DNA of 64,000 nt from Corynebacterium breve. GTDB taxonomy: Bacteria > Actinomycetota > Actinomycetes > Mycobacteriales > Mycobacteriaceae. Shown one piece after another: positions 1 through 9,160 of the stretch. Where the stretch lies: contig NZ_CP126969.1 in the NCBI RefSeq assembly GCF_030252165.1, positions 2,294,001-2,358,000 of the forward strand, given 5' to 3'. The stretch's first letter is position 1. The number at the start of each line of letters is the position of its first letter. A program made the translations under genes and the position numbers. The notes beneath the pieces were generated by a model, which was given only the letters and a program-made list of their open reading frames with translations, had not been told where the DNA came from and made no database searches.

Positions 1-35
1 AAAGCATTCGGTGGTTAGCGATCGTGAGGAAAACA

Positions 36-2696
36 ATGACTTCTTTCAAGCAGCTTAAGCGCATCGCCACAGCCGCCCTCGCAGCGACTGTCATCGTCGC
101 TCCTGGCTTTGCTGCTGCACAGCCCGGCGAACGTTCGATGCAGCGCGAGAACGCCCTGGCGCAGTTTGGTTCTTGCGTGGCGAACACCAAGAATGCTGAC
201 GTAATGGTGGTGCTGGACGAGTCTGGCTCGCTTCGTGGCGGTGGCGGTGGCGAACCTACCGACCCTGAGAATATTCGCGTTGATTCCGCGTTGGACCTAG
301 TCTCGCAATTGTCGTTGATGGCCACCGACCTTGATGCGGACGTGAATGTGAAACTCGCCGGCTTCGGCGAAGGCTACCGCTCTGATCCAGAGACCTACGG
401 CGACTGGGTCAACGTGAAGAACAATCCCGGAGACCTCACTGCAGCTCTGGAGGATGCCCGCGATCGCAACAACGATGGCTATACCATGTACGAGGACGCT
501 TTTTCTGGCGTACTGCGTGATTTCGGCGCGCACTCGGATCCGAACGCCTGCCAGGTCGTCTTGTTCTTCACCGACGGTTTGCTCACTGTTCCCGGCGATG
601 CGAGCGCCGACGGCACCGCCCGCGAGTCGATTTGTTCTGCCGACAGCCCAATCGCGGACTTGCGTCGCGCAAACATACAGATTTTCACGGTCGGCCTATT
701 GCCGCGTAACGACGAATCCCCCGAAGAGCTCTTGCGCAGTATCGCGGAGGGCGACGAATGCACTGGTGCTCCGGCCAACGGCGCATTCTTCAATGCTGGT
801 ACCGATGCCGTCGCGCTCTACGATGCATTCCGCTCCTTGATTCCGGCTCCCGGTACAACCGAAGAGCAACAGTCCGTCAACGATATCTTCTCGTTCGTTC
901 TCGACAATTCCACCAGCCCGGTACGTCTCTCTGCAGTGCCACTGACCCGGACTGAACCAGGTCAGCTCATTCCGATGATTGCCGGACCCGAGGGAGACAC
1001 TCTTGATTTGACCCAAGGCACGCATCAGCTCAACGGCGCAGAGATCACCGTCGAAGAATCCCCAAGCTTGCCGGGCATGTTCGATGCCACGATGACCTTG
1101 GAATCGGGCCAATCGTGGGCGGGCGAGTGGGAGCTTTCGTACCGTGTTGAAGGCGACATCGACGCCGATTACAAAGCCCGCATGACTATCGCACCGGGCA
1201 TTCAAATGACCGTCGACGAACTCTCCGACACCGCCCCAGCACTATCCAACGACACCACGTTGAACGTAAATTTGCTGCGCAGCGACGGCTCTCCCGCAAA
1301 ACTTGATGGCACCGCCGACCTCAAGGCTACTTTACTTGCCAACGACGGTACCTCCTACGAATTAGGATCCACTTCCATCACGGATGGCTCCGCTACCGTA
1401 TCCCTGGAATCTATCGAAACCGTCACCACAGGCACCCTGCAACTGGAATCGACGATCACTACCGCAGCGGCAGGCTCTGTCCCGGGCACACAACTCAGCC
1501 CGATCTACTACGAATCGCGCCTGACCGTCACCCCGGTGAACATGCCACGCGTCAGCCCACAGATTCAGACGGCGATCGAATCCGAGTCCAGCACGATCAC
1601 ATTGCCAGTATCCGGTCCGGGTTCGGTATGGGTGGAGGACTCCGAAGCCACCGACGCTACCGCGCTCTTGCCTGAAGGTGCCGAGCCGGTGAGCATCACC
1701 AGTTCCCATAGTTCCCAAGACAACGCACTTAGCCTGGGCGAAGGCGAAACCGGCGAGATCACGCTAACGCTGACTGCCCCGAAGCTTGCCGATGGCCCGG
1801 TCTCACTGCCAATCACCGCCCATTTGGTGTCCAGCGAAGACAACGCTCAGGCTGAAGTTCCGGTGACGATTACCGGCTCAATGCGCGCCCCTGTCTCCGG
1901 CTCGGCGTTCTCCTTAGCCTTGGTCATCGCCCTCATTTTGGCGCTGGCTATTCCGCTCGGCCTGCTCTACGGCATTAAGTTCTTCACGGGACGTATTCCG
2001 ACGCGCCCAGGTATCAGGGCACGTTCCTTGCCAGTTGCGCTAGAGGCAGGTCAGTTGGTGCGTCGCGACACCGGCGGTCGTTTCACCATGTCGTACGACG
2101 AAATCATGCGTGACACAGTACGTACCCAGGCGAGTTCGACCTCCGTCATGCTCGACGGCTACGAAGTTCGCGTCCGCTACGGTGCCAACCCATTCACCAC
2201 TGCAAAGGCCGTGTCATCCTCCAACTTCTCAGTCTCGGACGAAGGCCGTCAACAGGGGACCTACGCGGAACTGCCTCTTGCGCTGCACAACCACTGGTTT
2301 GTGATCGCCGATCAATTCAACCCTGATCAGGGCACAGTAGTGGTTGCTCTCGACGAACGCGCCGACCACAAGAAGGTCGCCGACACCGCGGCGACGATCG
2401 CGACCAAGGGGGTCGAGCGTTTACAGCGGGTGACGGAACAAGCGCAGAAGGCAGCCGGAACAAACGTCTCTGCACCAGGCAGCTCCGGGGAAACAGGTGC
2501 AACCGGGGAGAGCTCCCCGCGTACACCTGCGCCAACGGAACCAACACCTCATAATGAAGGTCAATGGCAGGCCAATTCTCCATTCGGCCAGCAGTTCCCT
2601 AGTCCGAATACCCCGAATACCCCGTTCCGCCAAAATCCCAACAAAAACCCTGGCCAGCCTCGGCCGGGCGGAAATCCTTTCACCCCTCCGCAGTAG
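36..2696 (+). CDS. Exported vWA-domain protein with one membrane span
   Basis: Predicted envelope protein of 886 residues. The ATG at 36 is chosen because a GTGAGGA ribosome site lies just upstream; a GTG at 24 is the alternative. Residues 1-28 form a signal peptide ending in an Ala-rich stretch. A von Willebrand A domain follows, with the metal-binding (MIDAS) motif DESGS at about 61-65. The middle is a series of beta-rich segments. One hydrophobic span lies at about 623-650, and a tail of roughly 235 residues ends in a Pro/Asn/Gly-rich low-complexity stretch. The predicted topology puts the vWA domain outside and the tail in the cytoplasm. It is the first visible gene of an operon with a tubulin-like protein and a GTPase, so a sensor or adhesion role coupled to the inside is an inference. 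The ligand is unknown. Confidence 0.85.
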   Translation: MTSFKQLKRIATAALAATVIVAPGFAAAQPGERSMQRENALAQFGSCVANTKNADVMVVLDESGSLRGGGGGEPTDPENIRVDSALDLVSQLSLMATDLDADVNVKLAGFGEGYRSDPETYGDWVNVKNNPGDLTAALEDARDRNNDGYTMYEDAFSGVLRDFGAHSDPNACQVVLFFTDGLLTVPGDASADGTARESICSADSPIADLRRANIQIFTVGLLPRNDESPEELLRSIAEGDECTGAPANGAFFNAGTDAVALYDAFRSLIPAPGTTEEQQSVNDIFSFVLDNSTSPVRLSAVPLTRTEPGQLIPMIAGPEGDTLDLTQGTHQLNGAEITVEESPSLPGMFDATMTLESGQSWAGEWELSYRVEGDIDADYKARMTIAPGIQMTVDELSDTAPALSNDTTLNVNLLRSDGSPAKLDGTADLKATLLANDGTSYELGSTSITDGSATVSLESIETVTTGTLQLESTITTAAAGSVPGTQLSPIYYESRLTVTPVNMPRVSPQIQTAIESESSTITLPVSGPGSVWVEDSEATDATALLPEGAEPVSITSSHSSQDNALSLGEGETGEITLTLTAPKLADGPVSLPITAHLVSSEDNAQAEVPVTITGSMRAPVSGSAFSLALVIALILALAIPLGLLYGIKFFTGRIPTRPGIRARSLPVALEAGQLVRRDTGGRFTMSYDEIMRDTVRTQASSTSVMLDGYEVRVRYGANPFTTAKAVSSSNFSVSDEGRQQGTYAELPLALHNHWFVIADQFNPDQGTVVVALDERADHKKVADTAATIATKGVERLQRVTEQAQKAAGTNVSAPGSSGETGATGESSPRTPAPTEPTPHNEGQWQANSPFGQQFPSPNTPNTPFRQNPNKNPGQPRPGGNPFTPPQ

Positions 2697-2760
2697 TCGG
2701 ATCCGTTGTATTCGTCACCAAGATTTAGTTATCCAAAGAAGAAAGAAGAGCAGGTAAGTA

Positions 2761-5700
2761 ATGCAGAAGTTCCTCGTGGTAGGTTGTGGCGGTTCTGGTG
2801 CGAAGACGCTGGAGTACATGATGGACCAGCTCAAAGCAACGCTGAAGCGGCAGGGTTGGGAAAAGAATCGCTTGCCACAGGCGTGGCAATTCGTGGCTCT
2901 CGACGTTCCTATCGAGCCGGAATCTTCGTCGACAGGATTGCCTAACGTGCGTTCTGCTGGCGGACGCTATGTCGGTATCGGAACGACGGCTTCCTACAAC
3001 GAGTTCGACGCATCAGTGTCTGCTGACTTAGCGAAATCCGCCGCACTCGGTGAGATCGCTACATGGGCTGCACGCCACCCGAGCACAATCACCACCCCGA
3101 TTTCTGACGGTGCCGGCCAGTACCGCGGCCTTGGTCGAATGCTGACAATTCCTGCTCTGGGTCGTCTTCGGAGCGAACTGGAAGATGCGGTGTCGGTGAT
3201 GAACAGTGGCGCGGGCGAACTCGACGAGTTTGTTTACCGTGTTACCGGTACCCACCAGGACACTTCTAACACTGCACCGATTGTGCTCGTGGTGTCATCG
3301 ATGGCTGGCGGCGCTGGCGCGTCAATGTTCTTGGATGTCTGCCGTGTTCTCTCCACGCTGCCAACCGTGTCCGCGGGCAATACCGCGGTGTTTATGTACA
3401 CACCAGAGATTTTTGAGCAGATCAACAAGTCGCAGATGACCGGCGCATGGCCGAACTCGCTGGCAGTTTTCGGCGAAGCTTTCGCAACGCAAACCGGCGC
3501 AGCACACGCCTCGGACCGCGAACTATTCAATGCGATGGGCATTAGCGGCACCGGCGGAGGAAGCACCTTCGCTCGTATCCTGCCAATCGGCGCACGCATG
3601 GGTGCCATGGGCACGCTCTTTGGCGATGGCCAACCGTCCACGATTTACCGCGGGATGGGCCGTTCGCTTGCCGCGCTGGTGAGCTCGGAAAAGGCGTCTG
3701 GTTCCTTCAAATCCTACTTCTTCGGCAACACTGGCAGTCCGGCAGCAAATCGTGCCTTGTTGGGTTGGGCGGATGAGGAAAAGCTGTCGTGGGATGCACT
3801 GCCTTGGGGCACGTGGGGTTACGCCCAGTTGTCGATGGGACGCGATCGTTACGCGGAGTATTCGGCGCAGCGATTGGCGCGTATTGCGTTCGATCGTTTG
3901 CTCACCGCTCATCTCGACCCAACTTCTCCTGCTACTGGCGAGGAACAGCTCCGAAAGAAGCTCGATGAGAAGACAGCCCCACTGGCCAACGAGAATCTAT
4001 ACCTTTCCACGTCCTTCCTCTCGGCTCAACCGAACAACGCGGAGATTGATCACTGGCTCAAGCAGGTATTTAATGCGCCGGAGGCGGCCGCAACGATGCA
4101 GGCGCAGAGTGATCTGCGTGCTTCTCTTCCAGAAGGCGACGGTCAGCGCGGGCGTGATTGGGTACCTGTGATTCGCGGTCGCCTGGCAGACCCGGGTGTG
4201 GCTCGCAGCCTTCAAGCCCCGCTGGCAGACGCGGCGTACGACGCGGCCTACGCCTACGCCAACGTGATCGCTAACAACACTGTTGCCATGGCAGAGAAGC
4301 AGCTCGCAGAGAACGGTCTGCCATTCACTATCGCGCTTGTTGAGCGTCTGCGCGACGCTATTTCCAACCGTGTCGTGCAGTCCCTCAAGAGCTTCCTTGC
4401 TGAGCGCGCCGGAGCTTCCCTGTTAGCTCCTCCTGCTGGATTCGAACAGCAAATGGGTGAGCTCAGTGGCTCTGGCACCGTCAAGCAATCCGGCCAGATC
4501 CTAGACAACATTACCGGTCTGTACGGTCCACAACTGGGGCTACACTTCCGCGTCGCCGTCGCGAGCATCCTGCAGCCAGCGCTAGAGGATTTTTCTCACA
4601 ACGTGCTAAAGCGCCTGCATACTGCTTTGAATGACTCCCTGGAGGTACTGCAGCGCGATGACAACGTGCAGGCCGCCACGCTCAACCTTGCGGACGTCGC
4701 CACGGACGAACCCGTCGCGTGGCCGCGTGAAAGCGATCAGCGTGTGAACGATCGTTTCCGCGGTTCCCACAACGAGATTCTGATCACCGAAGTTGATCGC
4801 TTCCTTGAAGACTTCAACTCGCATCTGTTGGATACGGTCCAAGCCAATGACAAGGAAGTCCGTGATCACGAGCAGGCAGCACGTCGCGCCGCTCGCGCGG
4901 TAATTCTTGGCGAGTGGATCACCGAGGGTTACGATCTCGCGCCGCAGAACACTCTCGCTCCAGCCCTCACCGAGATCTCACCTGATAGCAACCGTGTGTC
5001 CTGGGTCAGCCCACAGTTGACCCGTCGCCCGAAAAGCAGCAACTCTCTCGCGGATCCGCGTGAACCTCGTCCAGCGATTTTCGATATCAAGTTGCGTCCA
5101 GATCAGTTGCTCGATCGTGCTCGAAGCTGGATCAACCGCCCGAACTACCACTTCTCGCGTTTCATTTCCATGGATCTCCGCACCTACTTGCTGGATGATC
5201 AAGCGAACGAGATCGAAAAGGACGCGCGCGTCAGCCGTTTGCGCTCCGCATTCCGTGAGGCGTTGGACCAGGCGCGTCCTCTGGCTGCAGTCGATCCACA
5301 CACGCTTCGCGCGGTGCATGGCACAGAGGTCGAGTTCCACTTCTCCTTCTCCGAGATTCCGTTCAAGGACACTAACGCCGCTGACGAATTGGCCCAGATT
5401 TTGGAGTCTCGACCTGATCTGACAAGCCAAACTACCCAGGCCTTTGATAAAGCACTAGCGCAAAAGGCAAACGTGCAACAGATCGACGTGTTCGGTTCCT
5501 ACCCGAACTACTCCCCGATCGTTTACAGCTCGCTCATTGACCCAATCGGGGAGGATTGGAATAACAAACGCAACAACCCTGAAGGTTTCTGGAAGCTACG
5601 CCGTACTCGTCCACTGGCAGGCAGCCTCCCTATGTCCAACGATGAGCGCCAAGCAATGGTCGCGGGATGGATAATTGGCGCAATCACCGGCCGCATCTAC

Positions 5701-6393
5701 GTTGCTAACCAGGGCCAACACAACGCGACCGCCCACGTATACGACGACAGGGCCCAAGCTTGGGTTGATTTCCCGAACCCAATGCTCACTCCTCCAGCGG
5801 CAATGCAGAGCATGCTCGACTGGATGCCAGCAGTCATCGAATCCTCTCTCGTCGCATACGCAACCGTGCAGACTGTGTCCGCTGAAGGCGCGGTTGGTGG
5901 TTCGTTGCGCCCGTACCACTTGCTGCGTAGCCTTTACGACGACAACCCTGTCAAGAAGACCCCTGTCGGCCGTGGCATCAATCACCCGGCAGCAAATCGC
6001 TTGGCGGATTACCTCGCCACTGGCGAACGTCCAGGTCAGCAACCAAGCGGCACATCGATTGAAGAGCGTTACCAAGCGGTGAAAGAGGCCCTGGAAAACT
6101 CGCGCCGCAATGCAAGCCAGTTCATTCCGGATAGTGCCCACACACTGCCTGGCCAGCGCCGAGAGGATAAGCCTTTCGCCGAAGTCACATCACGTTCCCT
6201 TGCAGCGCAGATGCCGTTGTACCGTGACCTTGCCCCAGACGTCGCCGTTATGATTCCGGAGCTACTCCAACACCTAGAAATGGCGAAAAACATGGCGTTG
6301 AACCCAACCGTCCCTGGCCCGCACAACGACACCGAAATCGCTGCGCCCGAGACTCCTCGTCCGCAGGTCTTCGGTGATGGAGGCCTGTTCTAG
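2761..6393 (+). CDS. Tubulin-like (FtsZ/tubulin superfamily) large protein
   Basis: A 1210-residue protein of the bacterial tubulin-like type. The N-terminus (residues 4-18) has a nucleotide-binding style glycine loop, VGCGGSGAKT. At about 178-190 lies SSMAGGAGAS, which resembles the Gly-rich tubulin/FtsZ signature loop that binds GTP phosphates. The C-terminal 700 residues match nothing I can name. Start ATG 2761 follows an AAGAAGAAAGAAGAG-rich ribosome site, and the stop codon overlaps the GTG start of the next gene. Family knowledge: such proteins occur in actinobacterial loci with vWA proteins and GTPases. Polymerisation is inferred, not shown. GTP rather than ATP as ligand is likely but unproven. 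Confidence 0.75.
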   Translation: MQKFLVVGCGGSGAKTLEYMMDQLKATLKRQGWEKNRLPQAWQFVALDVPIEPESSSTGLPNVRSAGGRYVGIGTTASYNEFDASVSADLAKSAALGEIATWAARHPSTITTPISDGAGQYRGLGRMLTIPALGRLRSELEDAVSVMNSGAGELDEFVYRVTGTHQDTSNTAPIVLVVSSMAGGAGASMFLDVCRVLSTLPTVSAGNTAVFMYTPEIFEQINKSQMTGAWPNSLAVFGEAFATQTGAAHASDRELFNAMGISGTGGGSTFARILPIGARMGAMGTLFGDGQPSTIYRGMGRSLAALVSSEKASGSFKSYFFGNTGSPAANRALLGWADEEKLSWDALPWGTWGYAQLSMGRDRYAEYSAQRLARIAFDRLLTAHLDPTSPATGEEQLRKKLDEKTAPLANENLYLSTSFLSAQPNNAEIDHWLKQVFNAPEAAATMQAQSDLRASLPEGDGQRGRDWVPVIRGRLADPGVARSLQAPLADAAYDAAYAYANVIANNTVAMAEKQLAENGLPFTIALVERLRDAISNRVVQSLKSFLAERAGASLLAPPAGFEQQMGELSGSGTVKQSGQILDNITGLYGPQLGLHFRVAVASILQPALEDFSHNVLKRLHTALNDSLEVLQRDDNVQAATLNLADVATDEPVAWPRESDQRVNDRFRGSHNEILITEVDRFLEDFNSHLLDTVQANDKEVRDHEQAARRAARAVILGEWITEGYDLAPQNTLAPALTEISPDSNRVSWVSPQLTRRPKSSNSLADPREPRPAIFDIKLRPDQLLDRARSWINRPNYHFSRFISMDLRTYLLDDQANEIEKDARVSRLRSAFREALDQARPLAAVDPHTLRAVHGTEVEFHFSFSEIPFKDTNAADELAQILESRPDLTSQTTQAFDKALAQKANVQQIDVFGSYPNYSPIVYSSLIDPIGEDWNNKRNNPEGFWKLRRTRPLAGSLPMSNDERQAMVAGWIIGAITGRIYVANQGQHNATAHVYDDRAQAWVDFPNPMLTPPAAMQSMLDWMPAVIESSLVAYATVQTVSAEGAVGGSLRPYHLLRSLYDDNPVKKTPVGRGINHPAANRLADYLATGERPGQQPSGTSIEERYQAVKEALENSRRNASQFIPDSAHTLPGQRREDKPFAEVTSRSLAAQMPLYRDLAPDVAVMIPELLQHLEMAKNMALNPTVPGPHNDTEIAAPETPRPQVFGDGGLF

Positions 6394-9143
6394 TGTCCGT
6401 TCCGTTCACGATATTTTTGGGTTCAGGCTCGCTTTCCGACGAGATTCGCACCCGCCTCACTGACCTAGCCGCGGTGGGAGTAACCAGGCCATTCGCGTGG
6501 ATCGACTTGGCACAGTCAACGGCGGGTGCACCGATCCGCTTCGTCTCGTCGACAAGCGAGGAAACCGTACGTTACCTGCCACTTGACGATGTCTTGCAAA
6601 CCGCGACCCACTTGTCGCAGACGATGCTGGCGGTCCTCATCGACCCGCTTGATGACGGCTCCGATCGCCTTGATGTTAGCGCCGTTAATGAGTGGATCAG
6701 TACACTGAACTCACGCTTGCCGCGTCAACTACAACGCGTTCGCGTCCTCGTGCCACGTCAGCCACTGAATCATGTGCAACCTGTGCCACTGATGTCGTTT
6801 TCATCCGTAGCTATCGCCGCCGAAGACTCCGCCGCCCCAGGTTCGGCAATGTCTCCCGTCGTGCGTTCCGACGACCCAGTCGGCGCAGCCGAAGTTGCCG
6901 CGCCCACAATCGCCACGATGTGTGGCTTGTGGATCACGGAGAAATCCAGCGCACTTATCGACGATCGTGGCCATGCCATCGCTACCGGCGATGAGTACTC
7001 CTTCCGTTTGGCACGCGCCTTTTACCGCAACATCAACGCGTCAACCGCGGAGGCTGAGCTGCGTAGTCGCGCAATCGATATTTCCCAGGACCTGCCACGT
7101 CCACAAACCATCGACGGCCGCCAGATCATGGTGCTGCAACGCCCGGACGAAGTACTTCCGCAGGTTTCCGACCTGCTGATCGGAAATTACTACGACTCAT
7201 TAATCACTGCACCAGCGCAGGTGAAGGGCCGCGAGGCAACACAGACCAGCGCGTGGGCGGCGCTGTCCGACTTTTCGAAGAAGTTTTTCCGCTCTTTGAT
7301 TGGCACCCCGCAAGACTGGAAGGCTGCAGCTTCAGCCACCCTGCACCGTGGAGTCGCCCAAGCCGTGCAGCGAAACTTGTACGGCGACACATCCGGCGTG
7401 GAAATCGTTCTCGGTTCCTACCAAGGTCAAGGCCAGAATCGATCACTCTCCGAGTTTTCTCGCGAAGCATCACGCGCCGCAGCTACAGCCAACGAGATCA
7501 GCAAGCAAGAAGGTCTCAGCGTCGATCCGCCACCTGCGCTCAGCGACATGTGGAATGGATATCAATCAATGGCTCTCACTCTTGTCGACGGCACCGACAG
7601 ACTCGGTGGCAAACTAGCTGCCCCTCGTGATAGCCAGAACAATCCGATGATCGTCCCGGAAGGGTGGCTGTCAGTCCCAGATGTCGACGAATCCTTCGAA
7701 GGATTCCACCCGCTGCTCGAAGATGCAGTTGCAATGACAGAAGAAAACGCGACGATCCTGCCATTCGACTCGTTCACGGCCGAAAACTATGCGCAGGACC
7801 TAGAGTTTGTTTCCGGGCAGTCATCCGATCCGACGATTCAGCGCCTCCGCAGCAACTTTAACGAATGGCGCAATAAGTATGCGCGCTCCTACGCCTGGCA
7901 AACCGGACAGCGTTTGACCAATCTCGTCTATGAGGCGCAGCACCGTGGCCGCGAAGCGACCATCGACCTGCACAAGACCACGCAAGAACTCGATCAGTTG
8001 CGCCAGCGCGACTATGCGGAAGAGAATGCACGCCTAACAAAGCGATTGCACATCTTCACTGCAATCTGGGCGGTCGTGATGATCATCTTGCTGTACTGCG
8101 GCATCGCTCACTACGTCGACTCCATCAAGTTCTACAATTCGCAGCCGACCATCGACTGGAAGTGGACCGTCTTCGGCGTATTCGTCGCTACCATATTGAC
8201 GTTAGGAACACAGACTTTCGTCTTCGCGCGCGGTAGACGTGGCATCGCAACCGACCAAGCGCGTCACGAGGAACTCGTCGAAAAGCAAGAAGTGGCACTG
8301 ACAAATCGCAACGCGGCTTTACAAGACATCAACCGTCTCACCGGTGCATATCAGCAGTTCTTGGCCTGGTCAAAGTTAGCTGGACGGGCAATTTCCCGCC
8401 CATTGGGCAACAACGTGACTCAAAAAGTTCGGGTCGCCAATCCAACGGACGGTATGCCACGCACCACCCAGTTCGGCGAAGCAAAGCTCAGCGAAGAAGA
8501 CATCCAACAGCTCACGTTCCGCCTCCGCAACGAAATCTACAACCGCGATTGGGCAGGCGACGCGTTCGACCGCACCATCAATTCGGCAATCGAAGCACTC
8601 AAACGTTCTCAGGGGATCGCCGCGATCAACGTCAATGACCTCTACGGCCAACCTGGCGCGAACTCGCATTCAAACCTGGACCGACTCTCACAAGTCGCCA
8701 CGTCAGATGCTCTGGACGGATACGACTTCTCCGGTGAGGAGTGGACTAAAGCGCTGCTCAATCCAAATATCTCCGAACTGCTTAGCTCAAAGCTCAACCA
8801 AGTCATTGTCTTCGACGACGGCATGCAGAAGAACATCTCGCAGCAGGAGTTCCTCGCACCGCTTACTGAGTCTAAAGTCGACGCCGGACTGTTCGCGTCG
8901 CAGACAATCGCAGGCATCGGAGCGAGTAGCGGGGCCACCACGGTTGACCCGGCGGTCTCCATGCAGGACCAATCCCTCCGCGCAGGCGAACAAGGAAACG
9001 GACTATCAAAATCCGCAATACTCGTACAGTTCGGCGGATTTACCCACTTGTCCAACCTGGCTAACGAGGCTAGCTTTACGACGCCGACGAAACTCGATCA
9101 CCCTACCGACATCACGTTCCACGATCCCGGAACCATCTTCTAA
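6393..9143 (+). CDS. Two-span membrane protein of the tubulin/GTPase operon
   Basis: A 916-residue protein starting at a GTG whose first base is the last base of the previous stop codon, so translational coupling is likely. A soluble N-terminal region of about 550 residues precedes two adjacent hydrophobic spans (about 553-573 and 590-612). Charged, probably coiled-coil stretches lie on both sides (around 520-550 and 620-650), and a further 270 residues follow. No enzyme motif is visible. The layout suits a membrane anchor or scaffold for the tubulin-like protein encoded immediately upstream. I do not recognise the family, and the function is inferred only from context. Confidence 0.7.
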   Translation: MSVPFTIFLGSGSLSDEIRTRLTDLAAVGVTRPFAWIDLAQSTAGAPIRFVSSTSEETVRYLPLDDVLQTATHLSQTMLAVLIDPLDDGSDRLDVSAVNEWISTLNSRLPRQLQRVRVLVPRQPLNHVQPVPLMSFSSVAIAAEDSAAPGSAMSPVVRSDDPVGAAEVAAPTIATMCGLWITEKSSALIDDRGHAIATGDEYSFRLARAFYRNINASTAEAELRSRAIDISQDLPRPQTIDGRQIMVLQRPDEVLPQVSDLLIGNYYDSLITAPAQVKGREATQTSAWAALSDFSKKFFRSLIGTPQDWKAAASATLHRGVAQAVQRNLYGDTSGVEIVLGSYQGQGQNRSLSEFSREASRAAATANEISKQEGLSVDPPPALSDMWNGYQSMALTLVDGTDRLGGKLAAPRDSQNNPMIVPEGWLSVPDVDESFEGFHPLLEDAVAMTEENATILPFDSFTAENYAQDLEFVSGQSSDPTIQRLRSNFNEWRNKYARSYAWQTGQRLTNLVYEAQHRGREATIDLHKTTQELDQLRQRDYAEENARLTKRLHIFTAIWAVVMIILLYCGIAHYVDSIKFYNSQPTIDWKWTVFGVFVATILTLGTQTFVFARGRRGIATDQARHEELVEKQEVALTNRNAALQDINRLTGAYQQFLAWSKLAGRAISRPLGNNVTQKVRVANPTDGMPRTTQFGEAKLSEEDIQQLTFRLRNEIYNRDWAGDAFDRTINSAIEALKRSQGIAAINVNDLYGQPGANSHSNLDRLSQVATSDALDGYDFSGEEWTKALLNPNISELLSSKLNQVIVFDDGMQKNISQQEFLAPLTESKVDAGLFASQTIAGIGASSGATTVDPAVSMQDQSLRAGEQGNGLSKSAILVQFGGFTHLSNLANEASFTTPTKLDHPTDITFHDPGTIF

Positions 9144-9160
9144 CTGTTTGAAGGAACAAC